This document shows positions 26,479-40,600 of a stretch of DNA of 64,000 nucleotides, piece by piece (the stretch's first letter is position 1; each line of letters starts with the position of its first letter). The notes beneath the pieces are model-generated. The model was given only the letters and a program-made list of their open reading frames with translations, had not been told where the DNA came from and made no database searches. Made by a program: the position numbers and the translations under genes. Source of the DNA: Macquaria australasica (taxonomy: Eukaryota > Chordata > Actinopteri > Centrarchiformes > Percichthyidae); assembly GCA_005408345.1 (NCBI GenBank), contig SEMN01000103.1, positions 372,001-436,000 of the forward strand, read 5' to 3'.

Positions 26479-29400
26479 ACTGGAAGCTTTAGATATGTTT
26501 CACCGCTGCTACTCCTGTGGTTAGGAAGCAGAGTTGCCACGGCCACTTCAGCACCGCCAGTTTGATAACAACAATTTGTCAAGTCCTTGTTTGTGCTGAA
26601 TTGAAGGAATTGCTCAGACGGGGAAAGTATATAATTACAGTTGATCACTGAAGCTTACCCATACAAGATTTGTTAATAAAAACTCAAATGTCTGCATTTC
26701 AACTCATCACAGGGTTAATGTGAGAAGCAATCCACTATTTTTACAAAAACTGACAAGCCAAAACTTTTCATTGAGTGCTCAAAACTCTGCTCATTTTGTT
26801 TTCGGGGGGGAGTGGAGGAGGGAGTTTCTCCAGGCTGTGGGGATTTTGGAGCCATTGAAAAATGAATTAGGGGGAAGAAGGTTTAAATAATTCAAACAAA
26901 ATCCTTGGGCTTTAGTGGAGGCCTATAGTCTGCAAAGACACAAAGAGAGCGGCTCCCCCCTGATTAGCCTGACTTAGACCTGACCAGCACCTTAATTCAC
27001 ACCGAGGATCGAAGTGGTCGATACCTCGGTATGGGGGGAGGTCATGTGTGTGTAGAGAAGTTGAATGTACAAGTTCTGTTTGAAGCCATGGAGAGAGGGG
27101 AGAAGCTAAATCATGCATGTGCTAACGCTAATTGGCTGTGTACTGTTCAGTGATGTGGGACTAAGAGACAGGGGGAGGAGAAGAGGCAAGGATGGGGGAG
27201 GTGGGGGTGGGGGGGCTAGATGTTGAGAGACAAGCTGTGTGTGTACGTGTGTGTGTGTGTGTGTGTGTGGCCTAGATGAACCTCCTGAATTCAGTCTGCA
27301 GCTTTGGACCTCCTTGGGAGGGAAGAGGAAAAATGAAAGAGAGGGGGGGGGGGGGGATCAGACCGGGAGGAAATCAAGGACCTAAAAGCATTGATTTCCT
27401 CCTCTCATTGTATGTGTTTATTTTGGAGGCTGCCGTGTTTTAACATTGTGTATCAAAAGGATTGCAGTGGATTTTCTGGGGAAGGGAAGCAGGAGTATGC
27501 ACCACAGCAAAACTAAACCTAGAGAAAACTGATTGGATACAGAACTGGAATAACAACAGATATATTGGTTTTATCGAATGCAAGGGGAATCCATCTACTG
27601 CACTTTTTGTCAGTTTAGTGACACTTGTTTCCCCATGCATTAGAGGGACTGAAGCAGCCTCACTGAGAAGAAGTGAGAACAAAGAGACTTAATAGTATCC
27701 ACAATCATGGGAGATACATCAGAAACAAATGGAAATGCTGAAAAGATTGGGATGGATATTACTCCAGCACACACGATAATTGACAAATAATAAAAGATAA
27801 TAGATACAAGGTATAGTGAACAATATGTGTGTTCAAATCCACCACCCTAAAACAGGGGGAGAATTATGTGCAAATAAATAAAGTAGTAAAATCAAACTTG
27901 GAGTAATGACAGCACAGAAAACAACAATTTAAGGGTTGAAATTGTTTCCTCATAAAAATATCTGGGGGTTCATATTGATATGAAATTTATCGAATCAGAC
28001 ACTGTCCGGGTTGTTGTTGTTTTTAGAAAATGTAAGTCTTTCCAGGTCAATAAGAAACTTTTCAGTGTTTTAAACTCCAAAGTTGTCTTATTCACATATT
28101 GTGTGTTCTTAGCTTAACGTTAGCTACTGGTGAGCCTACATTCAGAATTCCCTCTGAAGATTAATAAAGTTAATGAAAGAGGTGGGAAGCAGCTACATTT
28201 ATTTAATATTTAAAGGCGGTTTTGAGTTTTTTTTTGGAAAAAGGATGTAATTACTAGTTACCTTCCAGATCTGGATTTCACATTAAAAAACATGAGTTTA
28301 TCTGCTTATTTATCCTATCTTAGTACTAGCCAGCAGTACAGTGCTTGATACCCAAGGTACATTTTTGTATTTATTTTATGGGTAACACTAGTGAAAACTG
28401 AATTCAGTACTTCTACTTGTAATGGAAAACTTAACATTTTTCCCCCCTGTGGTGTTGCTATTTTTGTTTTGAAGTGATTATTTGAGGACTTTTTCCCACC
28501 ACTGACTCCTTATTAAAGAAAGATAAAAAATAAAAAAAAGAATATGAAAGTGTACCTAAACCTACAGAGCAATCAGAAGCACTGGAGAAATACACAAACA
28601 GAGCAGCTTCCGTCAAACACAAAGCGTAACTCTTTGTTTTATTGGGGTCACTTTCCAGGGTTCCTATTGGGCCATAGACACCAATCCTAAAGAAGACACA
28701 GTACCCAGCAGGCCAAAGAAGAGACCCCGCTCTGGAGAAAGGGTAAGTACCTCAACCATGCCTTATAAAATCCTCCTTTTAACACTAGCACTCATTGTTT
28801 TAAAAACCTTATAATGTGGTGGTACACCACTCAGTTAGTATTCAACTGACATCTCTACAGACATCTTCAAAGTAAGTAGAGACTTTAAACTCTTGTTGTG
28901 GGAGCTTTTTTGCTGCCACAAAACAGTAATCTCACCTTTCTTTCTTAGTTTTTTAGTATTTCTTTGTACCAGTTCAAGCTCACTGTCATCAAAGTGGCAA
29001 AAGCCATGAAAAAGTTGCTCCGTACATCTGAGATGCTACAGAAATGTTTGTGTGTGAACAAACTTACAATCTTTTTTCTTTTTCCATGCTATAATGATGC
29101 CAGGATAGACCAGCAGGCAAACTAATAATTGCCTGTAAAGCAAAAAAAAACAAAACTAGGAGTCTACAGGCACACTAGCAGCTCTGTGAAGCTGTACTTA
29201 AGCACAGCAGTGATTTTAGCTAAATGCTAACATAAGCATGCTAACATGCTAACGATGACATTCTAACATGAAAGTATAATTATAATGTTTATCATGTTCA
29301 CCATCTTAGTTTAGCATGTTAGCATGCTAACATTTGCTAATTAGCGGTAAACATAAAGAACGGCTGAGGCTGATGGGAATGCCATTAGTTTTGCAGGTAT

Positions 29401-32400
29401 TTAGTCATAAACCAAAATATTGGACTAATTCAAGTTTTGACCTGGTGGTGCGCTACATTAAAAGTCACGAGATCACAAAAGTGATTGCAGTTCATCCTGA
29501 GGGGGGCATGAATGTCTGGACCAAATTTCAAGACAATCCATCCAATAGTTGATGAGACACTTCACAAATGTGAACCTCATGGTGGCGCTGGAGGAAACGT
29601 CACAGGATCACCAAAGTCAGTGGGATTCATCCTCTGGGCACCATGAATGTTTGTACAAAATATCATGGCAATCCATCCAAGAGTGGTTGAGATGTTTCAG
29701 TCTGGGCCAAAGTGGTGGGCCAACAGACTTGCTGACATTGCCCTTCATTGCCTTCTAGCATGGCAGAAAAGTAGGCCGGACTCAACGCTGACTAGTTCAA
29801 ATCAAATTACAGTTTAAAACACATTTTAATTAAAAAACATTAACAAATTAACAAACATTTTAGGCTGTTATGTGTTTCTTTTGTTATTCATTGGTGTAAA
29901 TTGTAATCAGTGGCACACAATGCCAAGGCTTCGCTAATGTTTTGACTGGAGGCACATGTTGCACTGCATCACAGTTGAAAAGGGTCTGGGATTATGGGTT
30001 AGATGGGTAATACCAAGTGAAAAGCCAAGAAGATCTGGTGACAGGGGGAAATATTGTTTAGGGGATGTATCATCTTTACAGAAGATGTAACCACTACCGA
30101 CTCCACGCTTCATGTACTGATAAAGTGCGGTTTTATGTAGAACAGCATTCATTCCACAGCTATATGGTAAAAATAAATCTCTCTATGGAGAGCATGAAAC
30201 ATTCAGGTTATTCTTTGTATTGCTTACCTTGTGCTTTTTTCTTGCTGCAGTGCTTGTTTGAAGGGTCTCTATCAGTCTAATTGTCTATCATACCATTTGG
30301 CTGGACTTTGAATAGGATCTGTTCTTGTACTTTGTAAAGCCACAAAAATAGCAAAGAACATGCGTAACTATATTATGCACCTTTTTCCACGGCTGAGTTG
30401 AACAGGCAGGGTTATCCTTGACACCAGGTTTGCTTTGTGCCATTTGATTGATATTGACCTACTTATTACTGGACCTCTCTTGCTGGAGAATGCTGGAAAA
30501 CAGACTGTCTGATAGAAATACCCCATCTCCAGCACGTGTGCCATTTTCTATACATGTGCCATTAGAGAACCAGAGCCTATAGTCTCCATTAAACAACATC
30601 ATGACCATAGGTTGTAGTAGATCAAGCAGGGTTGACTTACATGCTAGTGCACGTTAACAACAGGCTTCTGGATTTGCAGTTTTCATGACACCACTGAAAT
30701 CGCCGGAACAAGCTGCAGAATCGATGTGAGAACAAAGAAGTAGGAATGAAAATTGGTTTTGGGAAATTGATTGACAGGCTACAAATGTATGTAGCCCTGC
30801 GTCAACCCGGCACAATGCGGCTGGTGTTCAGTCATCAACCTGAGCATCTGAGTACAAAAGCAGTGAGCTCCATGATGTATTGCAGGTATTGTATCACCTC
30901 CGTCTGCCTACATCTTTACTCTGACTATCTCTGACTAACGTATGATACAGTAGTGTGCCACAGTTGATTAGCACACTCATAACTATTGTTGGTTTAAAGA
31001 CTGAAATTTCAGTACTACCTTCAAACCAAACTATCAGATTCATTATATAATTTTATGAACATTCAACCGATTAAATTCTCTTTTGACCATCACCTCAGCT
31101 GAGCTTAAATGAACCAATAATGGTGCTACATGCTTGGCAAGAGTACATACTATACTATATATTATACATCTTGATTGGAACAAACAAAATAAATTATTAA
31201 TGCTGTAGCATTTAGCAGCACACCAAGACGTTATGGAAACGGGTTCCTCTTAAAAAGGCTGAAGAAGCTCCAGGCATCAAATTACACCTGCAGAGTTGAT
31301 ATGACCACATGCCCTGCAGAAAATACCACAAATATGATAAATATTGATACCTTATTGACATCCGTTATCAATGCTGGGCTTCAGGTAGCATGGCAGCCCT
31401 TCCTCCAGCCAGGGTTGAGCAACCAATTAGTGAAATCAGCTGGCGTACTGAGGACCAAGCAAAAGACCTGCTGGGTCGAAACGTCATCAGTAAGGCCTAT
31501 TTCACATGGTAGCTTTAATTCCAGTATGCAGGTACCGTTTTGTTTTTTTATTGCATACTGAAGATCTTTGTATCCAGCAGCTGACCCACTGAGGTTTTTC
31601 TGAGGTTGTTGCATTAAAGAAAACCTGCAGTGTTTCATCGTGGTACAGCACAACTGGTCATCTCCCTTCTTTTTCTCATCCTGTGTCTCTGTCACTGTTT
31701 GTGTATCTTGATCATTATCTTTCCGTCCGTCTGTTTATCTGTCTGTCTGCCACTCTTTCCTCTGTCTCTCCCTCTCTGCCTGTGTTGCTGCTTTAGCCTT
31801 CTCCTCTCCAGGGAACTCAGGCAGGCGTGGAGCGGCAAAGTGCACAATCACAGTTGCTCATTGGAGGAAGAATTGAGGTAAAAGAGAGAGAAGGAGGGGG
31901 CGGGGGTATAAGAGGGGGAGGGAAAATAGCAAGAAGTGTAAAAGAAAGAAAGACATCAAGGAGAGCAAAGAGGGAAAAGTCAAGCTGCAAGGGGAAGAAG
32001 GGGGAAAAAGTAAGAGGGGGAGGAGGGAGAGTATTCTAGGCTTGTGTTCCAGTTAATTACCACAGAAGGCCCCAGGGCTGCCGTTAGACATATTTTCTTC
32101 ACCATTTTTTTTTTTATTTATTACAAACATTAATTAATTCAGAGCCTTGTCATCTCGTCTTACATGGATGGGCCCTTCGACCCCTTTTCTTACGCCTCAC
32201 TTGCACCGCTGGCAGACACACTGTGGGCTGTCACATGGGCTAAGGAGAAACAGGGAGGTTTTAAGTGCTAAGATTTATAGCAGCATTACCGTCTGAAAAA
32301 AGAAAGGTGGGCTAAATATGTCGTACTGTTTTCATTGGGGTTTTGTTGCACCTAGGCTACGCAGTCAAAGTCTTTAAAGTCTCCTGATGACAGCGGCTGT

Positions 32401-35296
32401 GCAAATGAAAAGATTTGAAGTTGGCAGCGAGGCTAAACGTCAGCTGCATAAATGCATTGTATTAATGTGTAGACAGGCAGTGTACGCTTAGTTTAGTACC
32501 TGCGTCTCCGGTGCCCTTAGCATAATCACTCTCTTTCATTTCCTGTATGCCTCTCTGTCTGCCTGTCTATCTGTCCATCACCACTCAATTATCTCTCTAC
32601 CTATTCTTCCTTGTCTCTCCCCTTCTTCCACAAGCCTTCCTCACTCCTCTCTTCACCTCTCCGGTGTCTTCTTTTTAAGTGCCTCCACCACGGAACCGAC
32701 AACCCGTTTCACTGGGAGTTTATCATAAATTAAAGATTGCATTGTTACCAACCAATCCTCTTACTGTAAGCAGTTTGGCAAGGCAGGCAAGCTGTCTTGA
32801 ACCCTGAAAGGAGTCAGACAAGGAAAAAAATATTGTCTTTTTTTTTTTTTTTTGTCACTTTGCGGGCGTCAATTTAGCCCCTCATCGATCTTTGAATAGT
32901 TCCTCATATCCTCACACTCAGTTAACCCTACTTTAGCTCTTTGTGAGGACAGCGGAAAATGAACTGCTGCTGAATACATTTTAGATACTTGAATAATGCA
33001 TGAGGATGGCTTGATTTATCTTATTAAGTGCAAGTGATGTGTCCACTTTTCAGGCTGTTTAAGTGTCCGGCAATTTAAATGAAGTGTGCCACGACTAGTT
33101 CACATAGTTGGAGCCTGGGGCATGGTGGTGATTCAGGAGGCCCAGCACAGAATCATGAACTTGCAGCGTTCAGAAATTTCTCATAACCTTGGTCACATTT
33201 CATTTCCTCTGCATATTTGCAATCAGGGGAGAGCAAATTTGAAATACTTCTACATATTAATTAATAGGCAAGACTTAACAGTAGCTGTTGAAAAAGTCTT
33301 TGAACATCCATTTAGATTTGAGCAAACTCGACTCCATATGAGTATAAAGAAAAGCTATACATACTATACTATGCACAGCTTATCTTACCCATTATTGTCA
33401 TTAGTTTTTATTGTGGATTCATTAATGAAAGATGATTAACTCAGTATAGCTGAATTAGGTTTATAAAAGGTTTATACAGGTGTATATCAGGTAAGCAGTC
33501 ATGTAGTCATTTGCTAGTCAGTGATTTTTTTTTTTTTGTCTTTTGTTGTTCACCACGTTCAGCTCCTAAGGAAACAGGCAAATTGGTCTCTGCTACTTCA
33601 TTGTTTTTTATCATGTTTTCTGTAAATTTCATCAATCTCCCTGATTTAAATAAATCTACTGAGCTTATTGCCTGAGATGCAGTAGTGTGAGTACCAACAG
33701 CTTGACTTTGGCCAGAGCTGGTAGGGAATCGCAACGGAAAAAAAGAATAAACACACGCTTGAGTTGGACGCCTTTACACAATGTTAGCTTCACTGTAAAC
33801 AGGAAGCATTATAGGCTTTTTTTCACATCAGACATTTTGACTTGGCATAGCAGGAAAAGCACAGATGTTACTAATAGCATTAACAATGGCTCTGTTCTAT
33901 TCAAGTTGTCCCAGGAAGCAGTGACAGCGAGTCAGCATGCACAATACCAGGACCCTGAGAGTGAAGCAGCTAAATGGAATTCAGCCGTCAGAGCTTTTCT
34001 ACTTTGACATGTCAAAATGTCTATTGTGAAAAAGACCTATTGCCGGTTGTTTTGGTGTCCTCATTATTTATTTGGTAAGCTGATTTATACAATACTGGAT
34101 CCCTCACTTCCTCTGTCCTCTGCTTTCAGGCATCAACTCCTTACAGCCTGGAGTCAGAGTCTCTGAGGATGGACTGCATTATGTCAGGAGGGGCGTCTCC
34201 CACTCTGGCCATCAATGCTGTGACCAACAAGGTAGGACACCAACTACTCTGTTATGAAGGTTTGGTTTTATCAGTGCAAGAGGGACCACAGTGCCCTAAT
34301 TCACCAGTCATTAGTAAAATTAACAACATTTACAAAGATTTATAAATGATGATCTTACCTGGCGATTCGATCAAATTGTTTTAAATATCAAAAGTATTTC
34401 ACTTCTGGCCATTCAGTGGGATCATTTCTCCAAACAAAGCAAGGTAAGGAGCAGGGACACTGAGATAGACCGACAATAATGAGTTTGTCAGTATTGTTTT
34501 TCCTCTCTGGTTGACACAGGGTGCTACAATATTCCTTTGACATGCTGAAATCAAATGTTTTTAGCTAGCTACATGCATTTTGTTAGCGTTTCGGCTTAGT
34601 TGCATATTGTGGCGCCGATTGTTTTCCCCTCCGGTGGGCGTGGTTTTCAGAGTATGTCACGTTGCGCTCGAATGTCTCTATGATTAGTCGATTAATCGAT
34701 GAGTTGATCGACAGAAGATTAATCAGCAACTTTTTTGACAATCGATTCATCGTTTTAGTCAATTTTCAAGCAACATTTGCTGGTTCCGGCCTCTCAGATG
34801 TGAAGATGTGATGCTTTGTCATAGTCTTTGGGTTTTGTACTGTTGAAGTTGTCATTCAGAACTTTTAAATAGTTGAAAAAGCTCAGAAAGATGCTACTTA
34901 GTGGCCATTTCAGTCTAATGAATATTAATTTCTGAATGGTGTAATGATAACTTTGACAAATGAATTAGTCAAGAAGATGTAGTCATTCGTACATGCAGCT
35001 GAGAAGAATGTGTTGAACTTTCTCGAGGCTATAATTAATACTAACTGGATATAAGACGTACTTGACTGAAAAGTGCAGCAGAAGGAGCCTCTGTTTTTCT
35101 CTTTCACCATCAGTGGCCTCGGCTGTTTTATAGGTCTTCACTTTCACACACAACCTTATGCAGTGACGCATGCACACACACACATACACACACATACACA
35201 CACGCTCGCTGACTACAAAGCTGAACTGGGTGTGACCGTCTGTATGAGGGTCAGAGATCAAGCGGTAACTGGGACCTCCGACGCCTGTCTGATCTG

Positions 35297-35368
<72 letters not shown>

Positions 35369-37551
35369 TGATGATGTGTGGTATGTGACCCTTTCTCTGA
35401 CCCCCGACCAAAGAGAAAATTTGTCCTAAGCAGCGGCTCACATAGCTCTGAGTGTTTGGTCTGGATGTGATGTGAAGGTCTGGACTTGACAGCTTATTCC
35501 AGTTTTCCATTCTGCTCTTGACTCATACTTCCCAGAATTTGTCAAAATGAAACACTTTTATCGCAGATTTTTAACCCTTTGGGATTTTTATTTTCATTTG
35601 AGAAATATGTTGTTTTTTTTTAAAACGATTTTCCTACCAGCATTATATAGCCATGTGTTCCTTTACTGTAATGTTGTTGCTGTCCTCTGTTTCAGATCAT
35701 TGGAAGTTTAATACTTCCAGGTTTTTGTCAGACAAAATAGGTAAATATCTCTTTGGGTTTTTGGGAACTTGTGATAGGTATTTGTCATTAATTTCAACAT
35801 TTTAAAGACTTAAACATTAATCTAAAAAGTTATATGTAGATAATAGATTGATATAATAGAAAGATCATCTAAATAGCTGCTACAGTTGCAATTTTAGCCC
35901 AACTGAACACAGTAACAGTAATAGTTACTATGTTATGACTGTTCATTGAAACAGTAACTACAGTTGGTACCATCACATTTTGCACCATTACAGTTTGAAC
36001 ACTGCTGTTAATGATGTAATTGAGCAAATCTGTAGAAGTTTCTCCAGTTTTATTAGATACACAGACAAATTAGTCATAAAATTTGACAACAGAAAGCAAG
36101 AGGTGAGCATCAGTAACAGCCAAGGAAATCAGCATCAAGCGATTATTGTTGCAACATTTCCCCAGACAGTTTGGTGGGTCACAGAGGCAGCAGGCAACAG
36201 AAAACGGTTCTTTTACCTTATGTATGTTAGTTTGCACTAATTCTGATTTACTCCAGGAAAGACTAAAACTTGACTCGTTTTAGTCATCACTATACATTTT
36301 GAAAAAAAATGATTCAGAGCAGGGAGCAGAAAACCTTGATGGTAGTGATGCTGATGCCAACGTCAATGATATCCACCCACATCCAGACAGGTGGCGTCCT
36401 GCAGGCACAGCAGTGCGTCAGAGCCTCTTCAATAACACATTTGCTTTATTCTGTTTGCATTGGAGAGTGCCTGTGCTTTTGAAAGACATTCCTATAATAT
36501 GATACTAGGAAATGAGGGAAACTAGAAAAAACTAGAAAATATTTTCCTTGAGAAAGATTGTTATAGTCATCATTACATTCAGATATTGTAATGTTTTTAC
36601 TTGAATTCCTAAATTCACAGTAGTTGAAGCTCTGCTAAGTCTAAAAAACTAAGACTTGAAGCCTTTCTACAAACATCCTGAGGTGTTTGGTCATTATCAT
36701 TTTTTCTTTTCTTTTCTAATGCATAGACGTAATCCTCAAATGTTCTCGTAAACCATATAATCATTTCCTTGTTACTACGCTAATACAGCAAGGAGAATTA
36801 CAGGTTCACTCAGATCAGCACATCCATCAAAACAGAAAATATTCAGGATTAATGCTTAAAAAAACCTGACTTCTGAAAACGCTTCTTTTTCCGCTACAAG
36901 ATGTTCTGCAGGGTAGAGCACTGCCCCAGAGAGTCTTTACTGTTGTCTCACCCGAAGGCTATAATTTCACATTTGTCTATACAATTAAATGTAGCCTGGA
37001 GGTAATGCTGGCGCTCTGCTTCACAAGTACTGCCAGTCAAACAAAACAAGAGGAACATGATTCAACATAATCCTGCGGCATTTCTTTTAAAAGCTTTGTG
37101 ATCTCTCACCACAAGACTATACAGCGCACCTCCTCTGAAGCGGGGTGCCATACTCTCAGACAATAAAGTCATTTCTGAAGCTACCCAGTGGGCTCTGGGT
37201 CAAGACATTTAATCAAAATCACCATGTTCAACGTGGGAAAAATCATCATTAGTTTAGGTTCTGTGCTTTTACGCAGCATCAGGACCAATTTGCGTAGACC
37301 AGCACTTTAATTTCCATATTTCCTCACGAGTTGTCTCATAAGTTAATGGTGCAAGGGTAACTTCTTGAGGTGGCCAGTGTTCACTTTAGCCTGGATATGA
37401 ATTGGCAAATGGACTAAATGAGAGAGAGTAACAAAATGGGCAACGAGGAACTATAAAATCATGAATCATTGCCTTTGAAGGAGTTTATATTGTGCGTTAC
37501 CTCAAAAGTTTGGCCCTGTATAATTGCCTTTATTGTCACATTAACATGGAT

Positions 37552-37602
<51 letters not shown>

Positions 37603-40600
37603 GTAGCGCTGTACAACCCCGAGGCAGAAGGCAGTGAGAGTCCTGGGAGTCTGGGCAGCAGCCTGAGCAACAGTCTTTCAGAGCAGAATTTGGCGTCTGT
37701 CAACCTTAACAACCTGAACACCGCTGTCAGCAGCGGCAGCAACGTACACAGCTACACACCAGTAAGACCTTTTCTTTATTTTGGGTGACAGTCTAATGAT
37801 TGCTGCAGGAGAATTTCTCTTTTCTTTTGTCTATTTGCAGAAGGACAACAGCTGACCCGACGCTGCTACAGACTTAGCCTTGTTTAAGGACACTTCAGCA
37901 GGACCAGTGCTTCTCCCACTTTTCATCTGCTTTTTTTTTTATCTTGAACTGGCAATTTTTAAACTACCAGTATTCAAACTAAAAATGATTTGTATTATGT
38001 ACTGTGTTCACTTGATTCAATTCTGACATAATCTGGATGATTCAGTCACCAGTCCAGACACTCTCAGTCAGTACAGAAGGTGTCTGCTGCACCCTTAGCA
38101 GACTGAGGAGGTGGTAACCAGCTAACGACATGTACGCTGGATCTACAGTACACTGCTGAAACTCATTTTCTGTTTGATGCTCAGACTTTGCAAGGAAGTA
38201 CATTTTCAGTGGTCGTTTGCAGAGCACATTCAGTGTGCTTAGATGTCATAATGCATTTTTCTGTACAATATCAGTAGAGGTAAGCAGATGGCACGAACAG
38301 ACACATTCTTATGTCTTTTTAGCCTGCAAAAAAACATAAATTTCAGTTGTGCTCACTTACAGTACTGAATCATTAAATGTTGCTAAACATCCCATTTTAT
38401 TGCTGTTGTTTTACTTTGACGAGCATAATCAAACAAGCAGGCTCCCCAAACAAATCAAATGGCCCCCATCCGTAAAAATTTTTGTATTTATCATTTCTTC
38501 TTTTCAGAGGTGTAGGAATGCAATTGAAAGTGCAGATTGATTGAAAACTGCTTGTTGTTGAACGTTGCATTCATATGCACTGATTATTTAGCTTGCGAAT
38601 TGGATTTTGTTTTGCAGCCGACTATCAATACTGTTTGCAGCCCCTCACACCCCTCAGGGTTGACCAGCACAAATAAATTGTAAACCTGTCGGAAATGCTG
38701 GTGTGCTTTTGATAGAAGTGCCTCTGTCAGGCAAAAATAAAACGGTCATCCTTGTTGACAGTTCACCTTTATCGTCTCTGATGCATATAAATGATGCCTG
38801 ACCACTCCAGTATTAACGAATTTGAGACAAAAAGGGAAAATTGTATACAATTAAAAGCAGTTTAATTCTCTTAGCCATCAATTAAACACTTAGACTGTGC
38901 TGTCTATGTGCCATTTGCTGCACGCACACACACTCACACACACACAGCGAGAGAGAGGTTTATTTAAATCAAGGCCATCCCATGTCGTCCACTGTTATGG
39001 TGCCTATGGTCTTGGCCGGTATAAAGTACACCCCAGACTTGGCAGGACACAGATACACTGAGACATATTTGGCCAGATTTTACACTGGCTGTTTAAATGA
39101 TTCCACATCCTTTATAAAACAAGGTCCTTTGGCTATTTGAATTGATTAGTCTCAACCAGTGTGTGTGAGAGAGATGATACTAAAGGAGGGACTAGGTTAG
39201 CCAACCCTTCTGTCAGGAACTAAACTGTCCCATGCTGAGCAATTTCGATTTAGAACAAATATTTAATGGAAACAGCAAACAGTTTATCACCGGCTGATGA
39301 GATGCAGAAAGGCTCAGGTCATCTGACCTCTGAATTTGAAATCGGAAGTTTCACAGGTTAAGATGCAATACATACCTAAATGGAAACATGCAAATACACG
39401 CATGCATACACGTACATACCATAGTAGATTAACAAAAAAAAAAAGGTTTTACAAAACTAGTCATGTAAACACCAATAATTGTAAATCATTTACATTTAAT
39501 GTGAGTTCAGTGTTTGAAACCTCCTGCCATTTCTTAATGCCACTGTTGAATAAGCAGTATGACCACTTTAAAGTTTTCCCTCCTAATTGGCTGACAATAA
39601 AAGTGGCCTGAAGACCACAGTCGGTCTGTCGAGAACTTTGCTCCAGAGCAAGATCTCTCAACAACTACAGGCCAGATTCCCATAAAATTGGAAATGTGTA
39701 GTCATGGTTCCCAGAGGATGAATCGTATTGATTTTGGTGACCCCCTGATTATTCCTCTAGCGCCGCTAACATGTCGAAATTTCACCTTGATCAACACTTT
39801 GGTCCATGACATGGTATCTCAAAAATTAATATTTGCATTTTCATAGAATTAGTTTTGGATAATCATGGTCCCCAGAGGACAAATCTTAATGTTTTTGGTG
39901 TCCCCGTGACCTTTTTCTGTAGTGCCTCCAACAGACCAAAACCTCCATTTGTACACAAGAAACATCAAAATCTAAAGGGTCGTTGCCATAACATTTACCA
40001 ACACATTCATGCTCTCCAGAGGATGAACCTTTCCATTTTGGACACTCTTTGAGCTTTTCTCTTGTGTCACCCTCTGTCATTTATAATTTCATCTAAGTAT
40101 GTTTACGTTCCCAGGTGATGAACCTTTAGGAGCAGAAATTTTGCTATATTCCTTTGTATATCCTTTTATTGAATCTATTTTATTCCGTACTATTACTCCA
40201 TGCTGCTGCAACAGCTTGATTTTTGTTGTTGTGGTCATGAAAGTTCCCTTCAGTCTAATCTAATTATGGGGACTTTTGATAGACTTGTACTGCATTTGAC
40301 ATGTTTGTCAAAGTGTTTGTGTCTGTCCCTTTAAACCAAATAAAATACGATTTTAAAGGCCAGTCTCGGTCCAAAAACAGTTGGTCCAAAATTACAGGAG
40401 CGCTGAAAAATCCCTGCTCTTCATTATTTTTCCCTTGTAACAGCTGCTCACCTTTTTACCATCAATCACTTTTCCCCGCTCACCTCCCACCTACATTAGC
40501 AAAGGTCAGTGCAATCTCATCTCGTTAACCTCTCATTTCTAGAGGCCATCTTTTGTTTTCCTCCTCCTTGCATCACCTCCCGCACCCCCCTCGCCCTCCT

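Larger units (their letters stand above)
25977..28658 (+). other. foxj3: foxj3 intron 2
   Basis: 2.7 kb. Holds a compound (CT)n(CA)n tract at about 26410-26474, a (GT)n tract at 27236-27268, a G-run at about 27341-27355, a repeat-free motif-rich stretch at 26.08-26.40 kb, and a teleost repeat-like tail near 28430-28510 (GAGGACTTTTTCCCACCACTG). No coding sequence recognised. Confidence 0.85.
34232..37602 (+). other. foxj3: foxj3 intron 4
   Basis: 3.4 kb. Holds repeat family A copy 2, a short CA tract at 35175-35205, a long CA tract at 35300-35364, and at its 3' end the GT tract that serves the exon 5 acceptor. The remainder is AT-rich with no recognised gene. Confidence 0.85.

Noticed and set aside
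34983..35510. Long open frames over the CA tract at 35.3 kb on both strands
   Set aside because: Their length comes from the stop-free dinucleotide repeat (His-Thr or Cys-Val runs). There is no conserved peptide around it.
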